Program-made: the position numbers and the translations under genes
Notes under the pieces: model-generated
Database searches by the model: none
What the model saw: only the letters and a program-made list of their open reading frames with translations
Told to the model about the DNA's origin: nothing
Shown here: in pieces, positions 1-6,581 of the stretch
Numbering within the stretch: the first letter of the stretch is position 1
Layout of the letters: every line of letters begins with the position of its first letter
Assembly: GCA_000431015.1 (NCBI GenBank)
Contig: HF986025.1
Location: 1-15,877, forward strand
Direction: 5' to 3'
Length of the DNA: 15,877 bases
Origin: Alistipes sp. CAG:514
GTDB lineage: Bacteria > Bacteroidota > Bacteroidia > Bacteroidales > UBA932

Positions 1-250
1 GTGTCTCCGCGGGCGCCTTTCCCGCAGATTCCCGCCCTTATCGTTCCGCTTGTGTCTCCGCGGGCGCCTTTCCCGCAGATTCCCGCCCTTATCGTTCCGC
101 TTGTGTCTCCGCGGGCGCCTTTCCCGCAGATTCCCGCCCTCCCGCCCCCATCGCCCCGCTTGTGTCTCCGCGGGCGCCTTTCCCGAAGATTCCCGCCCTC
201 AACGTCCCGCCAGCTCCTCCGCGGGCGCCTTTCCCGTGGATTTCAAGCCT
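1..250. repeat. 51-bp GC-rich tandem repeat, five units
   Basis: Five head-to-tail units start near 1, 52, 103, 162 and 213. The spacings are 51, 51, 59 and 51 bp. Each unit carries the core CTCCGCGGGCGCCTTTCCCG. The first three units also hold a small hairpin (GCGGG, 7-nt loop, CCCGC), which decays in units four and five. The array probably continues beyond the left edge of the window. Open frames run through it because 51 is a multiple of three, but the 59-bp unit breaks the frame and the peptides are only repeats rich in Pro, Arg and Ala, so I do not call a gene. There are no unique spacers between identical repeats, so it is not a CRISPR array. Confidence 0.85.
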
Positions 251-363
251 GTTTGTGCACGAGAGAATGTAGGAGGCGTTATTCAGGGTCTTCTGCGGAA
301 AGCCCGCGTTGATGACGGAATTTCATTGTTGAGATGTCTTCAAAGGGTTTATCTCGGAGTTCT

Positions 364-422
364 GCTGCAATTCTGTCGCCACATTTGCCGTAAAACGCCT
401 TATTCCACGACAGAATTGCAGC
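364..422. repeat. Perfect 15-bp inverted repeat
   Basis: GCTGCAATTCTGTCG at 364-378 is exactly the reverse complement of CGACAGAATTGCAGC at 408-422. They are separated by 29 nt (379-407). No T-run follows on either strand, so it does not look like a simple terminator. It could be a structured RNA, a REP-like element or a remnant of a mobile element. No transposase is nearby. Confidence 0.7.
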
Positions 423-663
423 CGGAAGCCTGTACGGACATGTCCGACCGCAAATCTGTCGGTCCGTCCCATCAAGGGATCAAGCCTGAAAGTAGGTTTT
501 TCGTAATCCTTAAAAAACTTGGTAGTCTTTGGTAGTCTTTTCGGTCTGGATTTCTCATCGGGTCATGTGCCATCGGCGCAATTCTTTTCCCCCATGACAT
601 CTATTCTCGAAAATACTGCCTAATCTTTACCAATTTATTCTTTAACGCTTACTTAGGAACTTG

Positions 664-685
664 AAACAGTCGGGAGAGACTGTTT
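664..685. repeat. 8-bp stem-loop
   Basis: AAACAGTC (664-671) pairs perfectly with GACTGTTT (678-685) around the loop GGGAGA. It lies between the left-hand repeats and ssrA, with no gene ending into it from the left. Its role is unknown. Confidence 0.5.
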
Positions 686-785
686 TAAAAGTAAAACTAC
701 CCCTTGTGAGGATTGAGAACCCCCTGTAGGGGCATATTTTCAGCTCTCGCCGGGACTTTTCGGACAGTCTGTGGGGAGGGGAGAG

Positions 786-836
786 ACACAAAAATACGAA
801 CAAACTTGCTTGTTCGGTAAATTTGTTCGTAAAAAA
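786..836 (-). terminator. Rho-independent terminator of ssrA
   Basis: TACGAACAAA (795-804) and TTTGTTCGTA (822-831) are perfect 10-bp complementary arms with a 17-nt loop. Read on the minus strand, away from ssrA, the stem is followed by TTTTTGTG. The stem begins about 35 nt past the tmRNA 3' end, as expected for its terminator. In the plus direction the stem is followed by A residues, so the minus strand is the functional orientation. Confidence 0.75.
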
Positions 837-865
837 TGGTCAATTGATGTTTGGTTAGTGTTTAG

Positions 866-1262
866 TGGAGATGGGCGGAGTCGAACCGCCGTCCAAACAA
901 CGCACCAAGAGGCTTTCTACACGTTTAGTCGTCCTTTGGTTGTCGGCCGCGGCCTGCCGGAAGACGGGCTAACCGAAGCTTATCCTTTGAGGCTTGGCCG
1001 GATTTAAAGGAGTCCTCCGGTGCGTCCTTCTTGAATGATACCCCGAACTCGGAACAGAGAAGGCGTAAAGTCCGCGGGATACTCGTCGGAACCGCATCCT
1101 AGGCGGCTCGGATTAAGCTAATGCGACTTGGTCGATTAGGCAGCGAGTGCGAAGTTGTTATCAGCAACTAAATTTTTGGAGATCCAGTTTTGCGGGCCGG
1201 CCCTCCGGGAGCCCGACGTGCTTACCGCTCAGAATCATTGCTGTCAAAACCAGAACATCCCC
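866..1262 (-). ncRNA. ssrA: Transfer-messenger RNA (tmRNA)
   Basis: tmRNA rescues ribosomes stalled on broken mRNAs and adds a degradation tag to the unfinished protein, acting with SmpB. Read on the minus strand, the 5' end GGGGATG (from 1262) pairs with CATCTCC near the 3' end (867-873) as the acceptor stem. The T-arm sequence GGTTCGACTCCGCC precedes it. The tag frame reads ADNNFALAA and stop (1165 down to 1136), preceded by TTAGTT. This matches the context of the E. coli resume codon, and the ALAA end matches known tags. The 397-nt length fits the one-piece type. The 3' CCA is not encoded (genomic CTA follows the discriminator A), so it must be added enzymatically; cca is in this window. 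The exact ends are inferred from pairing. Open frames overlapping this gene are shadows. Confidence 0.95.
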
Positions 1263-1275
1263 AAGCGATTTGTGG

Positions 1276-1313
1276 CAAATATACGATGAATATTCCGGAT
1301 TTGTTTCAACAAA
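1276..1313 (-). promoter_or_regulatory. ssrA promoter
   Basis: On the minus strand TATATTTG (1283-1276) is an exact match to the Bacteroidota -7 box TAnnTTTG, 13 nt before the mature tmRNA 5' end. TTTG at 1313-1310, or the overlapping TTG at 1309-1307, could be the -33 element. The spacing (26 or 23 nt) is longer than the usual 19-21. A full GAATATTC palindrome (1288-1295) lies between the two boxes. Confidence 0.6.
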
Positions 1314-1596
1314 GTGCAAAAAAAATCAGGTGACTGTTACCGGCTCGCCTAACCTGTAAAAACAAGTTTGATGGGTTGAGAGAGAAGTACTTTATGTTCG
1401 ACTGTTTCTTCCAAGGAGGATAGCGATGCAGTCTGACTGAGGGAACGGGAAGGAAATGAATATTTTTTCACCTCAAAGAGCATTTCAAACAAATCCAAGC
1501 AAATTCTAATAATACGGTAAAGATTTGACAATAATATCGAGAGTAGGTGTCAGTTTGAAGAAGGTGTGTGCTTGTGGCGCATGGCAGTTGATGAAA
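1314..1596. other. Gene-free stretch between ssrA and the AraC gene
   Basis: I see no convincing coding region, RNA gene or strong hairpin here. A minus-strand open frame of 60 codons (1349-1531) has no recognisable features. Confidence 0.5.
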
Positions 1597-1690
1597 GTGA
1601 AGAAGATAAAGTGAAGAAGATAAAGTGAAGAAGATAAAGTGAAGAAGATAAAATGAAGAAGATAAAATGAAGAAGATAAAGTGAAGAAAA
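1597..1690. repeat. 14-bp tandem repeat upstream of the AraC gene
   Basis: Six units of GTGAAGAAGATAAA, two of them starting A instead of G, begin at 1597, 1611, 1625, 1639, 1653 and 1667, with a partial seventh at 1681. The array ends 36 bp before the -7 box of the AraC-family gene. It is noncoding by my reading. Slippage in such an array could alter promoter spacing or bendability, but that is inference. Confidence 0.9.
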
Positions 1691-1726
1691 AACTTTCAAA
1701 ATAGACTGCTTCTTAAACATTTGCCG

Positions 1727-1734
1727 TATCTTTG
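1727..1734 (+). promoter_or_regulatory. -7 box of the AraC-family gene
   Basis: TATCTTTG matches TAnnTTTG exactly and lies only 7 nt before the ATG at 1742. No good -33 TTTG is seen at the usual distance. The position implies an almost leaderless mRNA. Confidence 0.6.
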
Positions 1735-1741
1735 CGCTTGA

Positions 1742-2500
1742 ATGAGACAGTTTGTGATACGTCCGCTCAATGCGGCGGGACATGTGACGGCAATGCCGAT
1801 GCCTAGGATGGTCAGGGATGACTGGTCATTCATCTATCTTATTTCAGGAGAGGTTCTTACTGATGTTGACGGAAAGCCTTATCTGCTGCGGGGGCAGGAC
1901 TGCGCTCTGATTCAGCCAGGGGAGGCATATTCAGTGAAGCATTTCAAGGATTCGGTCGGGTATATGGGTGCGTTTTCGCAGACACTGTTGCGCAACACAG
2001 GTCACAGAATCCTGAGACTTGGTGCTCCGAGCGTGATGACGGTTCCGATGGAAGACAAGGTCTTCTTTGACGAGTTGATGATCCGCTTGACCAGATTTGC
2101 CGAAGACCTACCTACGGTTCAAAGTCTGCTGGAAGTCATTCTGTGCCAATTCGATAATGCTGTCCCTCGCAGCACCGGCTCGGCTTCGTCCAGACTTAGC
2201 GCCGCCTATCTCGGCAAAGTCTTCGACCCCTCTCACACTTTCGGGAAAGTATCTGAATATGCAGCCGAGCTCAGTGTGACTCCAAGCCATCTGAACCGCA
2301 CCGTGAAGTCGGAGACCGGAAGAAGTGCGGGGGAGTGGGTGGATAATGCAAGGTTGTCTTTGGCAAGAACCCTTCTGCATGATCCGTCCATCCCTATCAG
2401 CGAGGTCTCCTACAGACTTGGCTTTGAGGATCCCGCCTATTTCTCCCGCTTCTTTCGGAAACTGGTCGGGATGTCTCCGACTGACTTCAGAAGCATGTAG
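1742..2500 (+). CDS. AraC-family transcriptional regulator
   Basis: The 252-residue protein has an N-terminal cupin-like sensing half (roughly residues 5-100, with the tract LIQPGEAYSV) and a C-terminal AraC double helix-turn-helix (about 155-252). The end of the second HTH is canonical: LGFEDPAYFSRFFRK, then GMSPTDFR (residues 243-250). It should bind DNA in the cytoplasm and respond to a small ligand that cannot be read from the sequence. The ATG at 1742 is preferred because the -7 box ends 7 nt upstream. The next gene on the same strand is a TonB-dependent receptor, a frequent pairing in which the regulator controls uptake of iron complexes or other nutrients; here that is inference. A 14-bp tandem repeat lies just upstream of its promoter and a large inverted repeat follows its stop. 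Confidence 0.92.
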   Translation: MRQFVIRPLNAAGHVTAMPMPRMVRDDWSFIYLISGEVLTDVDGKPYLLRGQDCALIQPGEAYSVKHFKDSVGYMGAFSQTLLRNTGHRILRLGAPSVMTVPMEDKVFFDELMIRLTRFAEDLPTVQSLLEVILCQFDNAVPRSTGSASSRLSAAYLGKVFDPSHTFGKVSEYAAELSVTPSHLNRTVKSETGRSAGEWVDNARLSLARTLLHDPSIPISEVSYRLGFEDPAYFSRFFRKLVGMSPTDFRSM

Positions 2501-2538
2501 GTGCTCCTTAAATAATTACGTGGCGTTCCGGAGCTGGC

Positions 2539-2597
2539 AGGTCATGGCGGCCATTCACCCGGATAGGGAGCGCGAAGCGCATAGGCCGCCATGACCT
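2539..2597. repeat. 14-bp perfect inverted repeat with nested hairpin
   Basis: AGGTCATGGCGGCC (2539-2552) is exactly complementary to GGCCGCCATGACCT (2584-2597). The 31-nt loop contains a second hairpin, GCGC-GAA-GCGC (2570-2580). It lies 38 bp after the AraC-family stop and 87 bp before the receptor's -7 box. No T-run follows, so it is either a weak terminator, a REP-like element or an RNA regulatory structure. Confidence 0.75.
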
Positions 2598-2683
2598 ATC
2601 GGTATCGGAAAACATTTAACTTGATTGTATAAAAAGTCCAAGCCGAAATCTGATTATCATAAGTCCGCAGGAAGCGTCTGGAC

Positions 2684-2691
2684 TATCTTTG
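2684..2691 (+). promoter_or_regulatory. -7 box of the TonB-dependent receptor
   Basis: TATCTTTG is an exact TAnnTTTG match, 18 nt before the ATG at 2710. It overlaps the TTG at 2689, which argues against that TTG as the start codon. A -33 element is not obvious. Confidence 0.6.
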
Positions 2692-2709
2692 CGCCCGAAT
2701 TTGTCCGAT

Positions 2710-4944
2710 ATGCTTGCATCCTTATTGACATCTTTCCTGATAGCCTCCGCCCCCGTGGCAGAGGTCAAAGACACAATCTCCGGCTCGGTTGTGACATCTT
2801 CCGTGAAGCGCGAAGACTTCATCTCAGACATTCCCGGAGTCTCCACTTTCTTGATGAAAAAAATCGAGGAACGCGGAATAGCATCCCCGAAGAACCTGTC
2901 TGCGGTTGTGCCGGGACTGAATATTCCCGATTACGGAACATCAATGACTTCAACCATTTACGTCAGAGGACTTGGTTCCCGGATGGACAATCCTGTCATC
3001 GGACTCTATGTCGATGATGTGCCGCTTCTGGACAAGAACTGCTACGATTTCTCGTTCGCGGACATCCGCAGCCTTGAATTCCTGCGCGGCCCGCAAGGCA
3101 CGCTCTACGGCCGCAACTCCATGCTTGGTGTGCTATCGGTCGAGACATTGTCTCCCGCTGTCTATCAAGGGACAAGGGCAAGCATTGAATATGGCGGCGC
3201 AGCCACGATGTCCGCAAAAGTCTCGTTCTACAAGGGAAAACTCGGCCTGGCTGCGACATGCTCCCATAGCAACGGATTCTATGTCAATGAGTATGACGAC
3301 TCCCATTGCGGCCTGTCGGATGCAGCCTCACTCCGTGTGGTCCACGTCGGAAAGGTTGGGCGAGCCGCTTATGACAACATACTGACCATCTCCTTCACGG
3401 ACCAGATCGGCTACCCCTACAGGTTGTGGCTTCCGGATGAGAAACGGCTGCTGCCTGTTGACTATAATGACAAGAGCGGCTACAAAAGGCTGACCGTGAT
3501 GGATGGACTTCGCCTTAAAGCAGATCTTGGAAGCTGGAAACTAAGCTCTGTCACAAGCATTCAGAAGCTTTTCGATTCAATGAATATGGATCAGGACTTC
3601 ACTCCGGAGTCCATTTTCACCCTTAATCAGACCCAGAGGCAGTTCGCGGCCACTCAGGAGTTAATCCTGAAGCCCTCGGTCCATCCTGACTGGTGGGACA
3701 GCCAGACGGGTGTATTCCTTATGGCCAAGTTCAACAGGATGAGCGCCCCCGTGGATTTTCTCGAGGGTGGGATAAAGTCCTTGATCCTTGACAACGCCAA
3801 CTCCGGAATCCCTGCGGATTTTGGAAGACTGGACATCCTTGAGGACAGATTTCGGATCTCGAGCGATTTTGACATTCTGTCAGGCAATCTGGCCGTCTAT
3901 CACGAGTCCGTTCTCACCTTTGGCAGGTTGATGCTCACGGCAGGACTCAGGCTTGACTATGAGGGCGGAAGGATGCGCTATGATTCCGATTCCAACATCC
4001 ATTTCATCCTCGCTCCTGTGATGCCTGACCACATTCCTTTCAGCACTTCCCTTGAAGGAAACGAGTTGGTTGGCTGTGTCCAGCTACAACCCAAGATCTC
4101 AGCGATTTACGATGCCGCTAGCGAGAGGATGAAAACCCTGGGAACCGGGTTGACTTTCTCTGCCACCGTGTCAAAGGGCTATCGGGGCGGAGGCTTTAAC
4201 ACGCAGATCTTCTCGGATGTCCTCCAGCGGAAAATGATGCTTGGAATGATGGAGTCGCTCGGCGTGCATCTTGACGGTCAAGGAGATCTGTCAACCGATG
4301 GACTGACATATAAGCCGGAGAGTTGTCTTAACTATGAGGTAGGCGGGAAATACCGGATGAGGTCAGCCGGGCATATTCTTGAATCTTCTCTCACCGCTTA
4401 CCGCATCGATTGCCGGAATCAGCAGATGACCGTGTTCCCCTACGAGAAAGGCACAGGCCGTATAATGACGAATGCCGGGAAATCCCGGAGCATCGGAGTG
4501 GAGATCGAGACGTGCTGGATCTGGAAAGGGATCTCGCTGACAATCTCCGGAAGTCTGATGGATGCCCGTTTCATTGAATATGACGACGGACGCAACGATT
4601 GGTCCGGCAAACGGATACCCTATTCTCCGAACGGAACCTTTAGTTTAATGGCTGGGTACAAGTTAGCGCTCAATGGACGCTATCTTCGTTCCGTGTCGTT
4701 GAACGCTGATCTGAATCATTACGGAAGAACGAATTGGAACGAGTCTGGGGATGTCTGGCAGTCGCCATATTCATTGTTAGGAGCCGACATCCGCCTCTCG
4801 ACTCCGAAGATGGAGTTCTGGCTCAGAGGGCAGAACCTTACCGGGGCGGAATATTCAGTGTTTTACTTCAAGTCTGTCGGCAACTCGTTCTTTCAGATGG
4901 GGAAGCCTCGCAGACTGACGATAGGAATGTCAATAAATCTTTAA
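2710..4944 (+). CDS. TonB-dependent outer-membrane receptor
   Basis: Of 744 residues, the first 17 (MLASLLTSFLIASAPVA) look like a signal peptide. Next comes a plug domain (about 55-160) with IYVRGLGSRMDNPVIGLYVD and RGPQGTLYGRNS (from R126). A long beta-barrel region then runs to the end. The plug and barrel resemble siderophore or cobalamin-type receptors more than SusC: there is no N-terminal carboxypeptidase-regulatory-like domain and no SusD gene follows. It should import a ligand across the outer membrane using TonB energy; the ligand is unknown. The start is set at ATG 2710 because a TTG in frame at 2689 lies inside the -7 box. The last residue is Leu, not the aromatic residue common at barrel ends. 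A lipoprotein gene follows after 13 nt, probably in the same operon, and an AraC-type regulator lies upstream. Confidence 0.92.
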   Translation: MLASLLTSFLIASAPVAEVKDTISGSVVTSSVKREDFISDIPGVSTFLMKKIEERGIASPKNLSAVVPGLNIPDYGTSMTSTIYVRGLGSRMDNPVIGLYVDDVPLLDKNCYDFSFADIRSLEFLRGPQGTLYGRNSMLGVLSVETLSPAVYQGTRASIEYGGAATMSAKVSFYKGKLGLAATCSHSNGFYVNEYDDSHCGLSDAASLRVVHVGKVGRAAYDNILTISFTDQIGYPYRLWLPDEKRLLPVDYNDKSGYKRLTVMDGLRLKADLGSWKLSSVTSIQKLFDSMNMDQDFTPESIFTLNQTQRQFAATQELILKPSVHPDWWDSQTGVFLMAKFNRMSAPVDFLEGGIKSLILDNANSGIPADFGRLDILEDRFRISSDFDILSGNLAVYHESVLTFGRLMLTAGLRLDYEGGRMRYDSDSNIHFILAPVMPDHIPFSTSLEGNELVGCVQLQPKISAIYDAASERMKTLGTGLTFSATVSKGYRGGGFNTQIFSDVLQRKMMLGMMESLGVHLDGQGDLSTDGLTYKPESCLNYEVGGKYRMRSAGHILESSLTAYRIDCRNQQMTVFPYEKGTGRIMTNAGKSRSIGVEIETCWIWKGISLTISGSLMDARFIEYDDGRNDWSGKRIPYSPNGTFSLMAGYKLALNGRYLRSVSLNADLNHYGRTNWNESGDVWQSPYSLLGADIRLSTPKMEFWLRGQNLTGAEYSVFYFKSVGNSFFQMGKPRRLTIGMSINL

Positions 4945-4957
4945 TTAGTAGTATTTT

Positions 4958-5422
4958 ATGAAAAGAATCGCAATGCTTTTACTGGCTGCGGCAATGTTGC
5001 TGCCCCAGTCCTGCTCCAAAGGGAACGGATCGAACGAGGAACCTCTTGTCGCCAATGAATATGAATATTCAGGCACTATGACCGTCACGTCCGGCGGATC
5101 TGACAATGTCTCGGAGAACGTGACAGTGGATTGCCTTTTGGACGAGGACACCAGAACCATGAAGATCTTGTTCCATAAAGTCAAGTTCGTCCCTCAGATG
5201 CCCATCACTCTTGACGTGACAATTCCTGATGTCGCCTATACTGAGAAAAACGGCACGGTCGTGTTCTCCGGTGACGGAATCGTCCCTCTTTCCGGAGGTA
5301 CTGTCCCGTTCCCGAAGTACACGGTGACAGCCTTGTCCGGCACTCTGACCGCCACCGGTCTCTTCCTTGGCCTCAATTTCGGAGACTATCCGGTCACTTA
5401 CACAGGCGCTCTGAAAAAGTAG
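4958..5422 (+). CDS. Small lipoprotein, possibly calycin-like
   Basis: The 154-residue protein begins with a lipoprotein signal (basic MKR, hydrophobic stretch, LPQSC with the lipid-bearing Cys at 19). The rest is rich in beta-strand patterns. It has repeated G-T-x-T-V/T-A motifs and a C-terminal YPVTYTGALKK, which recall calycin-like beta-barrel lipoproteins of Bacteroidota. That family assignment is tentative. It follows the receptor gene by 13 nt and is probably co-transcribed, so it may be a surface or periplasmic partner that binds the receptor's ligand; this is inference. Two GAATAT motifs occur back to back in codons for EYEYS near the mature N-terminus. Confidence 0.8.
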   Translation: MKRIAMLLLAAAMLLPQSCSKGNGSNEEPLVANEYEYSGTMTVTSGGSDNVSENVTVDCLLDEDTRTMKILFHKVKFVPQMPITLDVTIPDVAYTEKNGTVVFSGDGIVPLSGGTVPFPKYTVTALSGTLTATGLFLGLNFGDYPVTYTGALKK

Positions 5423-5460
5423 GATATCGGCACGGTAACATAATTGGTTCTTCCGCCCTG

Positions 5461-5492
5461 AAAGACAATCTGAGATTGCCTGCCGTTTTTTT
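5461..5492 (+). terminator. Possible terminator after the lipoprotein gene
   Basis: A short stem CAATC-TGA-GATTG (5466-5478) is followed by seven T residues (5486-5492). CGGCA (5428-5432) could also pair with TGCCG (5481-5485) directly before the T-run to make a larger branched stem. The stem is weak but correctly placed between the uptake module and the tcdA cluster. Confidence 0.45.
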
Positions 5493-5535
5493 CATGCTAA
5501 TCTGCTTTGGTGGCGGATAGATGCGCGGAAATGAT

Positions 5536-5543
5536 TAAATTTG
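5536..5543 (+). promoter_or_regulatory. -7 box of the tcdA cluster
   Basis: TAAATTTG matches TAnnTTTG and ends 6 nt before ATG 5550. A TTTG at 5506-5509 is the only nearby -33 candidate, 26 nt upstream. The transcript would start at or next to the start codon. Confidence 0.55.
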
Positions 5544-5549
5544 CAAACT

Positions 5550-6554
5550 ATGGCAACGAACACGATGGAAAAGGCAATATACAACAGGACGGAACTGCTT
5601 CTGGGAGAGGATGTGATGGGGGCGCTTGCGGGGACTCGGGTGATCATCTTCGGAGTCGGCGGGGTCGGAAGCTGGTGTGCGGAGGGGCTTGTGCGGAGCG
5701 GGGTCACCAGGCTGACGATTGTGGATTCGGACAGGATCTGCATCACCAATGTGAACCGGCAACTGATGGCTACCACCAAGACCGTTGGTCAGGTGAAGGT
5801 GGAAGCACTTAGGAATCACTTGCTTGAGATCAATCCCAAGGCCGAGGTCACCGCGATCCAGCAGATCTACTGCGAGGAAACGGCTGGCCAGTTCAATCTT
5901 GATGAATATGACTACGTGGTGGACGCTGTTGATTCTCTGAAGGATAAGGCGCTTCTGATACTGAATGCGTCGGCCAGCAGGGCGCATTTTTTCTGCTCGC
6001 TTGGAGCGGCGCTGAAGGTGGATCCGCTCAGGGTTAGGGTGGCTGAGTTCTGGAGCGTGAGGGGATGTCCGCTGGGGGCGGCGCTGAGAAAGAAGATGAA
6101 GCGTGCCAAGACGCTGCCTTCCAAGGAGTTCCTTTGTGTGTACGATGACGAGGTGCTGCCTAACAGGGGTAGTGTACGGAGTTGCGGCACGGAGAAATGC
6201 ATGTGTCCGAAGGCTCAGGACGGGCCTGGGAATCCGGATCTGCTGAACCATGAATGGTGTTCCTCTAAGGCGCAGATCAACGGCACGACCGTCCATGTCA
6301 CAGCCATATTCGGAATGACGCTCTCTGGACTTATCATCGAGGACATCTACCGTCGGACGTTGAAGGCGGAGGTCACCGCTGATTCCTCGGCAGGACATTC
6401 CGCCGGGGCAGAAAGAACGTCGGACGGTTTGGCGTATAAGTCCGAAGAGGCAAGAGCCACTGCCGATGACGTGGTAGGAAACTCCGCCGGGGCGGAGGGC
6501 GCTTCTGAGATCTCCAGGGTGCGGAATCCATGGAAAACGCCGGAGGCCGGGTGA
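5550..6554 (+). CDS. tcdA: tRNA threonylcarbamoyladenosine dehydratase
   Basis: This E1-like/ThiF-family enzyme would use ATP to convert t6A at tRNA position 37 into its cyclic form ct6A. Visible features are RTELLLGE at the N-terminus, the nucleotide loop GVGGVG (35-40), DSD (59-61) followed by TNVNRQL (66-72), and YDYVVDAVDSLKDK. A Cys-rich part (C212, C217, C219, C237) in SCGTEKCMCPK and HEWCSSKAQING resembles, from memory, the form seen in gut Bacteroidales. The core ends near residue 268. About 65 further residues form a low-complexity tail rich in Ala, Ser, Gly and Glu, containing a 28-residue tandem duplication, which is unusual for the family. ATG 5550 is chosen; an in-frame TTG at 5541 lies in the -7 box. 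It leads a cluster with cca, consistent with a tRNA role. Confidence 0.87.
   Translation: MATNTMEKAIYNRTELLLGEDVMGALAGTRVIIFGVGGVGSWCAEGLVRSGVTRLTIVDSDRICITNVNRQLMATTKTVGQVKVEALRNHLLEINPKAEVTAIQQIYCEETAGQFNLDEYDYVVDAVDSLKDKALLILNASASRAHFFCSLGAALKVDPLRVRVAEFWSVRGCPLGAALRKKMKRAKTLPSKEFLCVYDDEVLPNRGSVRSCGTEKCMCPKAQDGPGNPDLLNHEWCSSKAQINGTTVHVTAIFGMTLSGLIIEDIYRRTLKAEVTADSSAGHSAGAERTSDGLAYKSEEARATADDVVGNSAGAEGASEISRVRNPWKTPEAG
6375..6499 (+). repeat. 84-bp-period duplication in the 3' end of tcdA
   Basis: The stretch beginning ACCGCTGATTCC (6375) recurs in diverged form at 6459 (ACTGCCGATGAC). Both copies end in the shared block TCCGCCGGGGC. The protein copies are TADSSAGHSAGAE and TADDVVGNSAGAE, 28 residues apart. 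The duplication lies wholly in the C-terminal extension of TcdA. Confidence 0.7.
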
Positions 6555-6581
6555 GCATATTCATAAAAATATTCAGAAAGA

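Larger units (their letters stand above)
251..785. other. Gene-free stretch with hairpins
   Basis: I see no credible coding region here. Visible structures are the 15-bp perfect inverted repeat at 364-422 and the palindrome CGGACATGTCCG at 435-446, followed by a weak CCGAC/GTCGG stem. There is also a 10-bp direct duplication (GGTAGTCTTT twice, 521-540), a hairpin at 664-685, and CCCC-TGTA-GGGG at 721-732. A plus-strand open frame reaching 535 starts inside the 51-bp repeat and has no family resemblance. Confidence 0.6.

Noticed and set aside
1..250. CRISPR array
   Set aside because: Units are contiguous without unique spacers, and no cas genes are in the window.
1..535. Open frames rich in Pro, Arg and Ala over the left-edge repeat
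   Set aside because: They are translations of the 51-bp repeat. The 59-bp unit breaks periodic coding, and no start signal or family resemblance is seen.
771..1359. Plus-strand open frames over 771-1007 and 1147-1359
   Set aside because: They lie antisense to the tmRNA gene or its promoter, whose structure explains the sequence.
2689..2709. TTG start for the TonB-dependent receptor
   Set aside because: It falls inside the TATCTTTG box. ATG 2710 gives a clean signal peptide.
5541..5549. TTG start for tcdA
   Set aside because: It overlaps the TAAATTTG box. ATG 5550 follows directly.
5535..6398. Long minus-strand open frame
   Set aside because: It is the shadow of tcdA, with no recognisable motifs and Arg/His/Pro-rich composition typical of antisense GC-rich DNA.
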